Shown here: positions 46,601-56,999 of the stretch, in pieces | How positions within the stretch are numbered: the first letter of the stretch is position 1 | How the letters are laid out: each line of letters begins with the position of its first letter | Assembly: GCF_016097555.1 (NCBI RefSeq) | Contig: NC_054706.1 | Span: 72,184,380-72,248,379, forward strand | Origin: Gigantopelta aegis | Lineage: Eukaryota > Mollusca > Gastropoda > Neomphalida > Peltospiridae | Reading direction: 5' to 3' | DNA: 64,000 nucleotides | Made by a program: the position numbers and the translations under genes | The notes under the pieces: model-generated | Told to the model about the DNA's origin: nothing | The model's input: only the letters and a program-made list of their open reading frames with translations | Databases searched by the model: none

Positions 46601-49600
46601 ATCAAACGTGGTGAACTTCATGCCACCCATCGACAGCTCCTCTGATGCTGAAATGAACAATTGTCTGTTTAATTAGCAAGTCTATACATGTAGTTACAGA
46701 ATGTGAATACTGGAAATAATCAGAAATCATAGTTTGCCATTCATATCCTATTCCTTTTCGCTAGTTACTTAGTGCATAACTTATATTCATTATCGTATTT
46801 CAGTATGTGTACTTTATTGTGGCCATTAAGTTAAATATTATTCATCCTGCTACTTAACACATTCATTTCATGCAAATCAACATTTTCCTTTAAAAAAACA
46901 AAATAATAAAAATAAAATCATTTCAATTTTTAAAACTAAATCTAATTTAATATCAGGAAAATTACATCTTACAATGTTACAGTACTATCTATATACCTTA
47001 TTACAATCACACATTACACAGAAATGTATACAATGTTTCTTATTATTAATATTAAACATTATTTTAAATATTCTATTATAAGAAAATTTACTATCACACT
47101 TCCTAATTAATTAGCCGTAAACATAACATTCATGCTCTTACACATTATGTTAATGAACACACAAGTTATTAAAAAACAAAACAAATATTAATGTTGTAAA
47201 AAATACACTAATCTTGAAGTGTTAAAATTATTAATGTTCAGTGAACAAAACGGGTATTAGCCGAGATATCATATATACAGGTACATGTGCATTTGGTGAC
47301 AAATTTATCAATTATTAACATCTTAATTACTTTATTAAATTAAATTTTAAAAGGTTAGACCCAAAAGCAAGGCCCAAAATTCATTGTGTGGAGTGGAAAG
47401 CAATTCTTGTCGCTCAAAAATCGGGAAGCAGTTTTAGAAATTTATTTTAAAATTGAACTCCTTATTAAATGTATCGCATAACTTTTTTCAAGCGAACATG
47501 TGTTAATTCTGATATGATGAATATTGGACTAAATGTGGAATACTGATAAAACATAACATGGAATGAAAAAGCTGTCTGTGAAATTGATTATCAGAAAGCA
47601 TATTGTGCATTTCAAGTAGCATATTGTGCATTTCAAGTAGCATATTGTGCATTTCAAGTAGCATTTGCTGCTTGCCTTCAGTCAGTTTTGAGCCATGCAA
47701 ATGTACTTCCAGTTATCAATTTTTTCAACATCAATTCTAAACTTCTACCCCTTTACAGTGATCACTTATTGCAAAAATATATAACCATTTATTTAAACTG
47801 TAATGCTTTGAATTAGCATTTAATAATAATATAAAAGGTATGTATTAATAAATTGTATATAATATGCAGATAAAAGACCACAAAATAAGATTTATGTTTG
47901 TTTTTAAACAAGACTCCGGATATGGTTGACTATCGTTGGTATCCAACATGCAACAAGGTACAGGAAGCTACATGTACTTGTAGAATCTGTGCAATTAATT
48001 AATCTCCATGTTCTGGGGATTTTAGGGAGAGGGGGTAGTTTTCATTTGTTATCTTTTTTCATTTTTGTTAAGTAAATGCAGAAATTTATGTTGTTAATGA
48101 CAAGCACTACTGAAGAAAGAATATATGTGTATTTATTATTAAACAACCACACATTATAGTCTAAGCACTATTTTCAAAAGTCAAACTTTTCAGACAATAT
48201 CTACTCCATGTACATGAAATCACTAAAATCTAGTCCTCTGCAAAGCCGCGCGATTACATCGGGGAAACATATGCTGTATCAGTATCCTCTTACTTGGGTG
48301 GAGTGTGGGGACATGCTGTGCCATTCTGTCATCTTTGAGCATGTGCAACAGAGTTGTCTTTCCTGCATTGTCAAGGCCCAGAAACACAAGCTTACCAGAC
48401 TTTTTGTACAAACCTACAAAATCAAACACATGCAGTTAGGACACACAGGCAAAACAAAAACAAAACAAAACAAAACACAGAACAGAGACAGTTCACAACT
48501 AAGGTTGGTACTGCAATCACAGCAAGGTATGTGCAAAATAAATTATTAATAGGCCAAGGATTATCCAAACTTCATCAAAGGTTAAATGCATGTCTTGAAT
48601 GTGGAGAGAAATTAAAAAAAAACATTTTCTAATAACAACAAAACAGGGATACGAATCTTATTTTTTGTAATTCTGAACCTCGAGAACTGTGACCATGTAT
48701 GATGTATATATGGAATGCATGTACTGACTGACACTCTTTTCTAATAATACATTTCCGACTATAATGATGACAGTCCATCAAGGAGGTGGTTTCTGGTATT
48801 ATGGCTCTCTTTGGGTTCTTGCACGTGGTATTAAAGGCCATGGAAAAGCTCATATAAAAGATCCCTTGCTACAAATGAAAAAAATGTGTGGGTTTCCTCT
48901 CTAAGACTATGTCAGAATTACCAAATGTTTGATATCCAATAGCTGATGATTAATAAATCAATGTGCTCTAGTGGTGTTGTTAAACAAAACAAACTCAGTT
49001 TAACTATAGTTTCTAGATTTGCAAATTGGGTGCATGTCATCCCATGAATTTAAATCCTAATTGAAACACTGGTTTCATTTCTTTTTGAACTGTTAAAATC
49101 AACTTGTAAAAGATCACATTTAGTACAAAACGCTTTTACATTCCTTTGATGAAGTTAGCCTGATTAGTATTCAAGTGAACCAGGTGCTGAAATGCCAAGT
49201 GCACTATGGGTAAGTTTCACAAGCAGGTGATCTGTCTAAAGCACGGTTACCACATACTGGGGTGCAGTGTCGGGACAGGCTGGACCATGTGCCCCTCTTT
49301 GAGGACACCTAACAACGTAGTTTTTCCAGCATTGTCCAAACCCAGAAGTATCAGTTTTCCAGACCTTTTAGTCAACCCTAAATAACATGCAAAATCAAAC
49401 AGTTTACTGAAACTTTGTTAGATATACTGTGTATGGTACAGAGCTGACATTTAAAATATTTTTTTAAAAACAAAAAGAAAGTAACTATTTAATCAAATTA
49501 CATAATTTCTCTTTGCTCGCATTACACATACTTTCCCCCTCCCCTCCATTACTACATCTAACAAAATTTTAAAAATTAAAAAACACAATAGGGAATCACT

Positions 49601-52504
49601 ATCACTGGTCACTGACCTACTGTTATTCCAACTGAGTGGACAAAACCAGTTCCGTCAACTCTCCTAACGTAAATCTCACTACATAAAACAATGTATGTAG
49701 TGTACAGCTGCATGTTTTGTAATGTGAATGAATGAATGTTTAACGACACCCCAGCACGAAAAATACATCGGCTATTGGGTGTTAAACTATGGTAATGCAA
49801 ATAAATAAAGTGATGATCAACATCAATATAAAAATTCAAGACTTAAACAAAAACAGTGTAAAGGACTGTGCAAAAACACAAATATCACAGAATTTTACGG
49901 ATACTGAATTTTACTCAAAACTTCAATTTTGTGCTGTATTGGCCATTCTCAAAGAGAATGTTACACCCCTGCACCACGATGAGGTTACAGCACACGCAGG
50001 GGATTTTGTAATGTGAAGTTTTGATTAACCTGTACAGATTATGTAACATAACAAGTCCATGACAATTTATTAATTTAACAGCGAGATCAATAAGCATCTA
50101 CATGATAATATTATAATATTATAACGTCACTACATGTAGTTCAAATCTCTACAAAACTACATACTATGCAACTTGATTTCCGCAGTAACCAGAAATCGGG
50201 TTTAAGGTATTTTATGAAAGTCACTGTAACGATGTCTACAATGGGTTGCACTTTAATAGTTTGCAAAGAAAACAGTGCGATCCATCATCAGTCCAAGAAA
50301 ATGGTTTGATGTCACATCCACACTTTTAAGTTTTTGTTGACGTCACTACGTGTACATTCAGTAAGTTCCGTCAACATCACTACCTCAAGGTGCATGTATA
50401 TGCTTTCTGATTGTTTAGGTTTTTAGTAAAACTGACAAAGTTCCTTCTGAGTGGCAGGAATGAAATGAATAGGTGTTTAATAACACCTCAGCTAAAAACA
50501 AATACATCGGCTGTTGGGCATCAAACAAAAGTAAATACATGAATAAATTGATATATAATGATAACAAAGGGGTGGGACATAGCCCAGTGGTAAAGCATCA
50601 GCTTGATGCAGTCAGTCTGGGATCGATCCCCGTCAGTAGGCCCATTGATCTATTTCTTGTTCCAGCCAGTGCACCACAACTGGTATATCAAAGGCTGTGA
50701 TATGTGCTGTCCTGTCTGTGGGATGGTGTATATAAAAGATCCCTTGCTACTAATGGAAACATTATATTGAGTTTCCAAATATTTGACATCCAATAGCCGA
50801 TGATTTTAATAAATCAATGTGCTCTAGTGGTGTCGTAAAACAAAAACAAACTTTGATGAGTAGCAGGAGTTCTGAATAGTTTTATCACATTCACAATTTC
50901 AGATATTTTGGTGGGGAAGGTGGCATGCATGTATATGAAATGACAGGGCTTCTAGATTATGGCAGCCCCACTCCCATGGCTAGAGATATTCAATGTGACA
51001 GTTGGGCCAGTAAATAATTACTATTGCCATGCCCGTCGGCTAGTGAATTTTTGTTGTCAAATGTTACAGTTAAGTCTATTTTGTAAATATGAATATCCTG
51101 CCCCCATTCCCCAATGTTAGTTTTTTAAGCTCTATCTCCCTCTTTCTAGGTATATCACTATTATTTTTGTAAAATGTATTAACTTAAAGTAGGGCTAGTG
51201 AATTTTTAATCGTAGTTAGTAAGTTTTTTAAATCACTGATCCCATGGCTAGTGGATTTTATATAAATTCTAGAAGCCCCGGAAATGAATTTAATATGTAG
51301 TACATGTAAATAAGAATAAATAATGAATGTATCTACATGTATCTACAGAGGTCGCCTCTAGCTGGCGTAGATGATCTGTAAGTGACACACTGATATTGTC
51401 CAATGCATACACAGGCCTCAAAATTTCTTCTCTTTTTTTGTGAATGGAAGAAGGAAGGAAGGAAATGTTTTATTTAACGACACACTCAACACATTTTATT
51501 TACGGTTATATGGCGTCGGACATATGGTTAAGGATCACAAAGATATTGAGGGAGGAAACCACTTCATGGGCTACTCTTTTCATTTAGCAGCAAGGGATCT
51601 TTTATATGCACCATTCCATAGACAGGATAGCACATACCACGGCCTTTGATATACCAATCATGGTGCATTGGCTGGAGAGAGAAATAGCCCAAAGCGAGCG
51701 ATTTACCACTGGGCCACGGGTAACCCTTTTTTTTTTAAATGGAATTTTATACCCTGTAATCATTGGAACATATCGTAAACTTGTTCAGTATGGTAATGGT
51801 GGATTATGTTATACGATACCATTGCATGTATTTTGAAGGGTCCATGGGAATAATGTTTGATGTCAAAACAGATAGTCCGTATTATAACAATTGTGTGTCA
51901 TGGTCACAATGACACACTATGTTAAAAACCTATAATTATGGTAGGTCATGAAAAGTAGTTGGTAAATTCTGCTTTTTTAGGCATCAATATACCAAAATTT
52001 CAGAGACATTGTAAATGTTAAAATTTTTAAAAAGATCATCTAATTCAAAATGTGACATCAGATGTCGGTCCTTGGTTTTTGAAAATTATAGGAGAGTGGA
52101 AAATCGCACACCTCAATATGCTAATGCTAAGGCGAGTGAAAAATCACTCTCCAAAATAAATAAAGTAACTCCGATTGGATTTTGACTGGTACGTCTACAA
52201 AATTGTTTATTAAACCAGTATTTTCCGATTTGTTCAACAAAGTGAAATACCAGTTTAACGACTGCATGGAAGCCACACTGCCATGTTTTTATTATTCTTT
52301 TTTTTAATAAAAGGACCTTCCTATCAGCTAAATGAGCTATGAAAACTGTTGAATTTTGTGAACAGTGGAAATAAATATACCCATCTATTTTACGTGCGCC
52401 GTTTGTTCAATATAACGTGCGCTGTTTTTCACACTCATCAAACTAAAATTACATGCGCTTGTGCACCGTAAAAAGCAAGGTCTGAGTCGTAATTCTCATG
52501 GACC

Positions 52505-52554
<50 letters not shown>

Positions 52555-52718
52555 ATTCTAACATAAGTTATTATTTACCAAAAATTAAATGTGTTATTTT
52601 GTAACAAAGTATACACATTTTATGTAGGCCTATACAACCGTGTCAGTTTACCAGTTCAAATTACCCTCAACCTACCAAGGAAATTTAGCATACTCGCAAA
52701 CCATTCCCATAGAAACAT
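43519..52718 (-). CDS. SAR1: SAR1 small GTPase (COPII), with duplicated P-loop exon
   Basis: SAR1 is the Arf-like GTPase that inserts an N-terminal amphipathic helix into the ER membrane and recruits SEC23/24 and SEC13/31. Coding exons on the - strand: 52718-52676, 49377-49258 or 48413-48294, 46647-46582, 45182-45079, 44341-44210, 43635-43519. Either P-loop exon gives a continuous 193-residue protein, close to the usual 198. The N-terminus [15 protein letters not shown] fits the SAR1 membrane helix. G1 is GLDNAGKT (27-34), switch I has VPTLHPTSEEL, G3 is DLGGH (70-74, with the catalytic His), G4 is NKID (129-132), and the C-terminus is [15 protein letters not shown]. There is no myristoylation glycine at position 2, unlike ARF. 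A 5' non-coding exon is expected upstream but was not found. Assignment is very secure; whether both variants are expressed is unknown. Confidence 0.96.
43668..43998 (-). mobile_element. SINE, inverted, in SAR1 last intron
   Basis: Full-length inverted copy: AATGTTTTATTTAACAATGA at the left, GATCGATCCTAAATCGACTA (B-box complement) and GGGATACATCCCACC at the right. Flanked by imperfect repeats of TGGAAATG. Confidence 0.87.
44210..44341 (-). CDS. SAR1: SAR1 exon 5
   Basis: 44 codons, phase 0 to 0. It encodes [20 protein letters not shown] then [19 protein letters not shown] and MTTGK. The guanine-specificity motif NKID is intact. The donor is AAG|gtaagc. Confidence 0.96.
44342..45078 (-). other. 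SAR1 intron between exons 4 and 5
   Basis: Contains a degraded inverted SINE at about 44828-44980 (ACACCACTAGAGCGCACTTA at the left). Otherwise AT-rich with no feature. Confidence 0.6.
45079..45182 (-). CDS. SAR1: SAR1 exon 4
   Basis: 104 nt, phase 1 to 0. It encodes [20 protein letters not shown] then [15 protein letters not shown], matching the SAR1 [20 protein letters not shown] segment. The donor is GAT|gtgagt. Confidence 0.95.
45660..45860 (-). mobile_element. SINE fragment, inverted
   Basis: CTGTTTAATGACGCACTCAA then TTTTATGGCGTCAGACATAT, a diverged copy lacking its head. Confidence 0.75.
46140..46462 (-). mobile_element. SINE, inverted, near full length
   Basis: Begins GGAAGGAATATTTTATTTAA and ends TTTACCACTGGGATACGTCC. 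It ends about 120 bp from the SAR1 exon 3 donor. Confidence 0.87.
46582..46647 (-). CDS. SAR1: SAR1 switch exon
   Basis: 66 nt, phase 1 to 1. It encodes [20 protein letters not shown] then KQ, with the G3 motif and the catalytic histidine equivalent to human His79. The donor, CAAG|gtgatg, is weaker than consensus. Confidence 0.94.
46648..48293 (-). other. SAR1 intron between exons 2b and 3
   Basis: AT-rich, 1.6 kb. The only structure seen is a 21-bp tandem repeat near 47594-47665. No second switch exon was found here. Confidence 0.6.
47594..47665 (+). repeat. 21-bp tandem repeat, three copies
   Basis: AGCATATTGTGCATTTCAAG T repeated three times, then a partial fourth copy. Confidence 0.92.
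48294..48413 (-). CDS. SAR1: SAR1 alternative P-loop exon, canonical copy (2b)
   Basis: 120 nt, phase 1 to 1, acceptor TTTTGTAG and donor CCAA|gtaaga. It reads [20 protein letters not shown] then [19 protein letters not shown], which is nearly the vertebrate SAR1 sequence. It is separated from copy 2a by about 0.84 kb of intron. Confidence 0.95.
48414..49257 (-). other. Intron between the two SAR1 P-loop exons
   Basis: About 0.84 kb. Includes a + strand SINE tail at 48830-48998 (ATAAAAGATCCCTTGCTACA, AATAAATCAATGTGCTCTAG TGG). It is long enough that a spacing-based block on joining both exons is unlikely. Confidence 0.65.
49258..49377 (-). CDS. SAR1: SAR1 alternative P-loop exon, upstream copy (2a)
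   Basis: 120 nt, phase 1 in and phase 1 out, acceptor TTATTTAG and donor CCCA|gtatgt. It reads [20 protein letters not shown] then [19 protein letters not shown]. All GTP-binding residues are kept. Differences from the other copy cluster before the P-loop (T/Y, R/K, IL/VF) and in the loop before switch I (GVLKEGH against HMLKDDR, P against H). The open frame, matching phase and conserved motifs suggest a maintained exon rather than a dead copy. Confidence 0.88.
49725..49895 (+). repeat. Dispersed repeat (GAATGTTTAACGACACCCC type)
   Basis: Starts AATGAATGTTTAACGACACC and carries CGGCTATTGGGTGTTAAACT and AAGGACTGTGCAAAAACAC. It matches 9605-9725 and, inverted, 15340-15390. Confidence 0.75.
50574..50852 (+). 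mobile_element. SINE with alternative tail
   Basis: Main-family head (GGGACATAGCCCAGTGGTAA, GGGATCGATCCCC) and body, but the tail is the AATAAATCAATGTGCTCTAG type instead of the CGTCGTTAAATAAAAC type. Confidence 0.87.
51450..51722 (-). mobile_element. SINE, inverted, internally deleted
   Basis: GGAAATGTTTTATTTAACGA at the left, ATGCACCATTCCATAGACAG in the middle, GCGAGCGATTTACCACTGGG at the right. Part of the B-box side is missing. Confidence 0.85.
52508..52548 (+). repeat. (TA)n microsatellite
   Basis: About 20 TA units in SAR1 intron 1, about 130 bp from the exon 1 donor. Confidence 0.95.
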
Positions 52719-52728
52719 CTTTGTTCAC
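52676..52728 (-). CDS. SAR1: SAR1 first coding exon
   Basis: The exon starts after acceptor TTTGCAG at 52728 with 10 nt of 5'UTR, then ATG at 52718-52716. Fourteen codons, [14 protein letters not shown], and one base of Gly precede the donor G|gtaggt. The first Met fits the SAR1 N-terminal length. The aromatic and hydrophobic pattern is that of the membrane-bending helix. Confidence 0.92.
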
Positions 52729-54150
52729 CTGCAAAGACAAAAAGAGAGATGCTAGTTAGAGCTGAAATATATTCAGAACTGGAGACTAATTACTGATGTT
52801 AATCTGAGACCATGTACATGTAGACTCAAGACTGTACAAAATGTAAGAGTAAACTTGTATACAATTTGTAAGATATTAATGCAAAAACATGTGTCCGATG
52901 TATCGACACAATAATTAGTTGATGAATTATATTTTTAATCTATAACACCACTTAAAAATCTCAGAAACAACCAAACGTGTATTTATTAGAATAAAAATGC
53001 TATTTTATCTACAGGTATATTGCTGTATATTAACTGACTTTTCAAGCCTCTATAAATACCATCATGAGAAGAGAGGTTGGCCAATACACAGTCGACAAAA
53101 CAATTTCTACAGAAATATGATACTAACGAAAACTTGTCTGTCATTCTAAGCTTAAAAATCGTACTGTTGCATTTTAAACCAGTATTTTAACCGCCTCTAT
53201 CAAGTCGCATACCAGTGTCCATTTGTTTGTTTGAATTATGATACACAAAATAAATGTTATATTTGAGAAATGAAATGGAAATGTATTTTATTTTTATTGT
53301 ACTGACAATTTCCTGCAAAAGCGACCGACAAGTAGTACCAGTATTTGGCACCAAATTTGTCAATTGATCGAAATGGTCATTATATATTTTTATGACCAAA
53401 GGTTTAAACAAATTCCCGCGATTTGTTTTGATTTGTGATTTTTAAAAGTTGCATTTCCCAGATGCATCAATACAAATATGCATTTTAGTTTGTACATGTA
53501 TGTACCTGTCCCAACACAATAATATCATGACTCATTATTTTCATGATTTACAGTAATTAATCAATTTTCTGTCTGTTCAGAAATTTATTATGACGGATCC
53601 TCTGATTTAAGTGATGGCAACACCCATTAAACATTTGATTGTTATGCTCTGACTTCTTTCATAAAATTGGATCGACACTCACATATTTGGAAGATTTAAC
53701 CAAAAATGAGTAATCGATCCAAGCCTTGACAGGGTTTCTACCAGAGGGTAAAACAGGTATGGTCCCATACGAGTACGGCTCAGATCATGGGTACACTGAG
53801 TGTATGTTGAACAAAAAATCAATTTTCAAAGGATATGTAAAAAATTTCAAAGTTGCTTTTACAACTATGTCCAGGAAAGACTTTATAGAACCTAGTAGGA
53901 GCAAAGTTTGCTATGTTTGGTTTGCACCAAGTTCAGGAAAAAGCTAAAACGACAGTAATAGTGGGTAAAAACAATGGCCATTTTGTTACATCATGACGAC
54001 TACAAATTTTGATCAACAAATGCCCCATGTACAAAAGCAATATACAGACCACAACTACCACCTAACATAAGATAAATACTCTTGTTATTTTATCATTAAA
54101 TTGTTTCCATGTATATTTAAGTAAATTGCATGATTTTACTGGCAATAAAT
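52729..54150. other. Upstream of the SAR1 coding start, no gene recognised
   Basis: SAR1 intron in the 5'UTR or promoter-side DNA. A 73-codon + strand ORF at 53726-53947 has no family I recognise. Its segment at 53766-53795 recurs inverted near 57770. Confidence 0.45.
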
Positions 54151-54540
54151 CTACATTCCGCTCATAACCATTAGTGTCTTATTTACATTAATTCTAGACA
54201 ACGCATGTATCTACTGCAACAAAGTGTTTTTTCGTCACAAAGACCACATGGCTTAATATGTACACTTTAGTACTGTACACGGGAAAAACTGAGATTTGTG
54301 ATTGTAAAATTACGTAATTTATGGTCATATATATAACTCGCAAGTGATTGGTGTCCTGTGCGTTATGAGCGAAAGAACACACGCTGCAACTTTGGGTAAA
54401 ATTGTGATATGTTCTAAATTTGCTTAATACATTCCACAAGTTGTTTACTAAAAGCAACGCGTCATTGGTTTGTGCCAAGCGCGTTGTGATTTACAAAGAG
54501 AGCTTGATCTGCGTTCGTGTCTGTTGGTTTTGACACATGT

Positions 54541-54619
54541 TATGAGCGGAAGACAATTTGATCCAGGGACGTTTTTCTTCAATTTGGTTGATAACCGAGC
54601 AGTGCACACGAATGGAAGG
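54541..54619 (+). other. Possible exon-like fragment
   Basis: ATG in GTTATGAGCGGAAG opens MSGRQFDPGTFFFNLVDN then RAVHTNGR and meets a donor-like AAG|gttagt. No homology is recognised. The start lies on a motif repeated many times in this region, which argues for caution. Confidence 0.2.
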
Positions 54620-54699
54620 TTAGTATTTCTTTTGTTAATATTTATTCTTTTTACTTGACACTTTGTGATAAATTTTATGACGATAAATGCATTTTTGAT

Positions 54700-55705
54700 G
54701 GTCATTCTCTCACCACTAGAATCGCGTCTTCGTTATGAGCAGAAGTGATAGTTCGCATATAACATGCCTAATTAATTAAACCAGCTTTATGTTGGTGCAC
54801 ATTAATGAAATAGTGCTTGAAATATATCTGTCTAATTTTTGTAATAAATAAGCAAATTTTAACCCAATTGTAACTCATGGTATTCTGCTCATAACACAGA
54901 CACCCATTTTATTTTAATTTTTGGAGTCTTTGTTATGAGCTGAAGTGATTGTTTGCAAATCAATGTGCCTAATTAATTAAACCAGCTTTATGTTGGTGCA
55001 CATTAATGAAATAGTGCTTGAAATATATCTGTCTAATTTTTGTAATAAATAAGCTAATTTTAACCCAATTTTAACTCATAGTATTCTGCGCATAACACAG
55101 ACACCCATTTTATTTTTATTTTTGGAGTCTTTGTTATGAGCTGAAGTGATTGTTTGCAAACCAATGTGCCTAATTAATTAAACCAGCTTTATCTTGGTCC
55201 ACATTAATGAAATAGTGCTTGAAATATATCTGTCTAATTTTTGTAATAAATAAGCAAATTTTAACTCAATTGTAACTGATGGTATTCTGCTCATAACACA
55301 GACACCCATTTTATTTTTATTTTTGGAGTCTTTGTTATGAGCTGAAGTGATTGTTTGCAAATCAATGTGCCTAATTAATTAAACCAGCTTTATGTTGGTC
55401 CACATTAATGAAATAGTGCTTGAAATATATCTGTCTAATTTTTGTAATAAATAAGCAAATTTTAACCCAATTGTAACTCATGGTATTCTGCTCATAACAC
55501 AGACACCCATTTTATTTTAATTTTTGGAACCTTTGTTATGAGCTGAAGTGATTGTTTGCAAATCAATGTGCCTAATTAATTAAACCAGCTTTATGTTGGT
55601 CCACATTAATGAAATAGTGCTTGAAATATATCTGCCTAATTTTTGTAATAAATAAGTAAATTTTAACTCATGGCATGCTGCTCATAACACAGACTCCATT
55701 TATTT
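54700..55705 (+). repeat. 201-bp satellite-like array, five copies
   Basis: TGCCTAATTAATTAAACCAG recurs at 54765, 54966, 55167, 55368 and 55569, an exact 201-bp step. Each unit junction has GCTCATAACACAGAC and, about 30 bases on, GTCTTTGTTATGAGC, an inverted pair of 15 bp with one mismatch. Confidence 0.95.
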
Positions 55706-56647
55706 GTTGAAGTACAAGAGTACAAAGCTTAGACAAAAAGCCTTTTATGTTGTCTTTTGAAATATTTTGAACTTTTAATTATCACCAATGTGATAATCCA
55801 CATCCTTTTGATACTACAGATTCAAAGTGAGGTTGAATGTATTGTATAGTAACACCTCCCACCTGTGTGGCCCACCTGTGTCTACCTTTAGAATTTTTAT
55901 TGCCCCTAATTGCCACCTGTTCTAAAAGATGTGTTAACAAGACTAGCCACTTTGTTCTTTGTAGTCTTTGATGGTGAAACAAAAAAGGGTTAAAGTTCTT
56001 TTATTGTGTTTGATGTACTTCTATTCGGTAATCAAAATCTTTGAACAGAAAAGTTTTAAGCAGATGTCTGAACAGTCTTTTGAGGATTATTTTAGTTAGT
56101 CTTTGTTATGGCCGAAAAAACTTTAAATAATCAAAATCCATCTTTTCGTTGGCTATTTATGTAGGCATTTTCATAACCATAGCAACCACAAACTTTAACC
56201 AAAAAAATGCTACAAAAAATATTGACTTAGTTGTTTTATCTATAAACATAACTTTTAGGTATCATTTTATGTTAACCATTGAAAGTGTTTGTTTTTTTAC
56301 ATTTTAACACTTTATTACAAGGAACCTGGAAGTAAAATACAATTAGACCAAATTAAATAATATGTGTGGCTCGGGTTACCTGACCGATCCTAACCCCCTC
56401 ACCCCCTTTTGCCATTTGTGCCAAAAAAAACTTTATGGAATGTACAAAACAGATTTAAGTTTTGGATTAAATTACTTAGTTATTTAAACCTCATGAAAAT
56501 TTATTTGGATGTTGACAACAAACCCTGTAAGATAAACAACAGAATCAACAGCACAAACATGAAACAAATGTGGAATTTTTTCTGTTTACATTTTGTCAGT
56601 ACATTGTACAAGCTTGTTATATAATGTGACATTTTCATATTTTGCAG

Positions 56648-56830
56648 GTTGAAAGTGTTGATGACGATGGAACAGAGCTGCGTTTCCTGAGGAAAATGGG
56701 GCAGCACTATGTCAAATCTGATGTATTGGACATCTCGTTTTTTTTTCTCCAATAAGATCCTGGACATTATGCCTGTTCCAAGAATTTCTTTTAAAGACAC
56801 AAATTACCTACATGATTTCTGTTTAGTATT
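56648..56830 (+). pseudogene. Decayed coding fragment, transposon-associated-like C-terminus
   Basis: After an acceptor-like TATTTTGCAG the + strand reads VESVDDDGTELRFLRKMG and QHYVKSDVLDISF. Further on, in another frame, comes KILDIMPVPRISF. The spacing resembles a C-terminal segment I recall from uncharacterised, often transposon-linked, invertebrate proteins (chromatin-reader-like strands, then a DI..IMPVP segment). No complete gene is visible around it and the frame is broken. Family not identified. Confidence 0.35.
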
Positions 56831-56999
56831 GGATCCCAATGATCAAATTACAAATTTTATTCCAGTGATTGCCAACTATTTTTTCCTCATATTTCGTTTA
56901 TTGTTTTTTTTTCTCCCAATCATTAAAGTAAGATGTTATAACTTAACACTAATTGAGAGGCAATATTATCCTGCTGAGTATATTTACAGAGCTTCTACT

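Larger units (their letters stand above)
49378..52675 (-). other. SAR1 intron 1
   Basis: 3.3 kb. Contains a repeat at 49725-49990 (the CGGCTATTGGGTG family also seen at 9600), a related piece at 50475-50545, a + strand SINE at 50574-50852, an inverted SINE at 51450-51722 and a TA tract at 52508-52548. No further copy of the P-loop exon was seen. Confidence 0.65.

Noticed and set aside
44210-49377. Assignment of the minus-strand GTPase to ARF or ARL
   Set aside because: There is no Gly2. The DLGGH, VPTLHPTSEEL and QGYGEGFRW motifs are specific to SAR1.
55782-55982. 66-codon minus-strand ORF ending CGLSHW
   Set aside because: Composition looks protein-like, but I recognise no family, there are no supporting splice sites, and it borders the 201-bp array.
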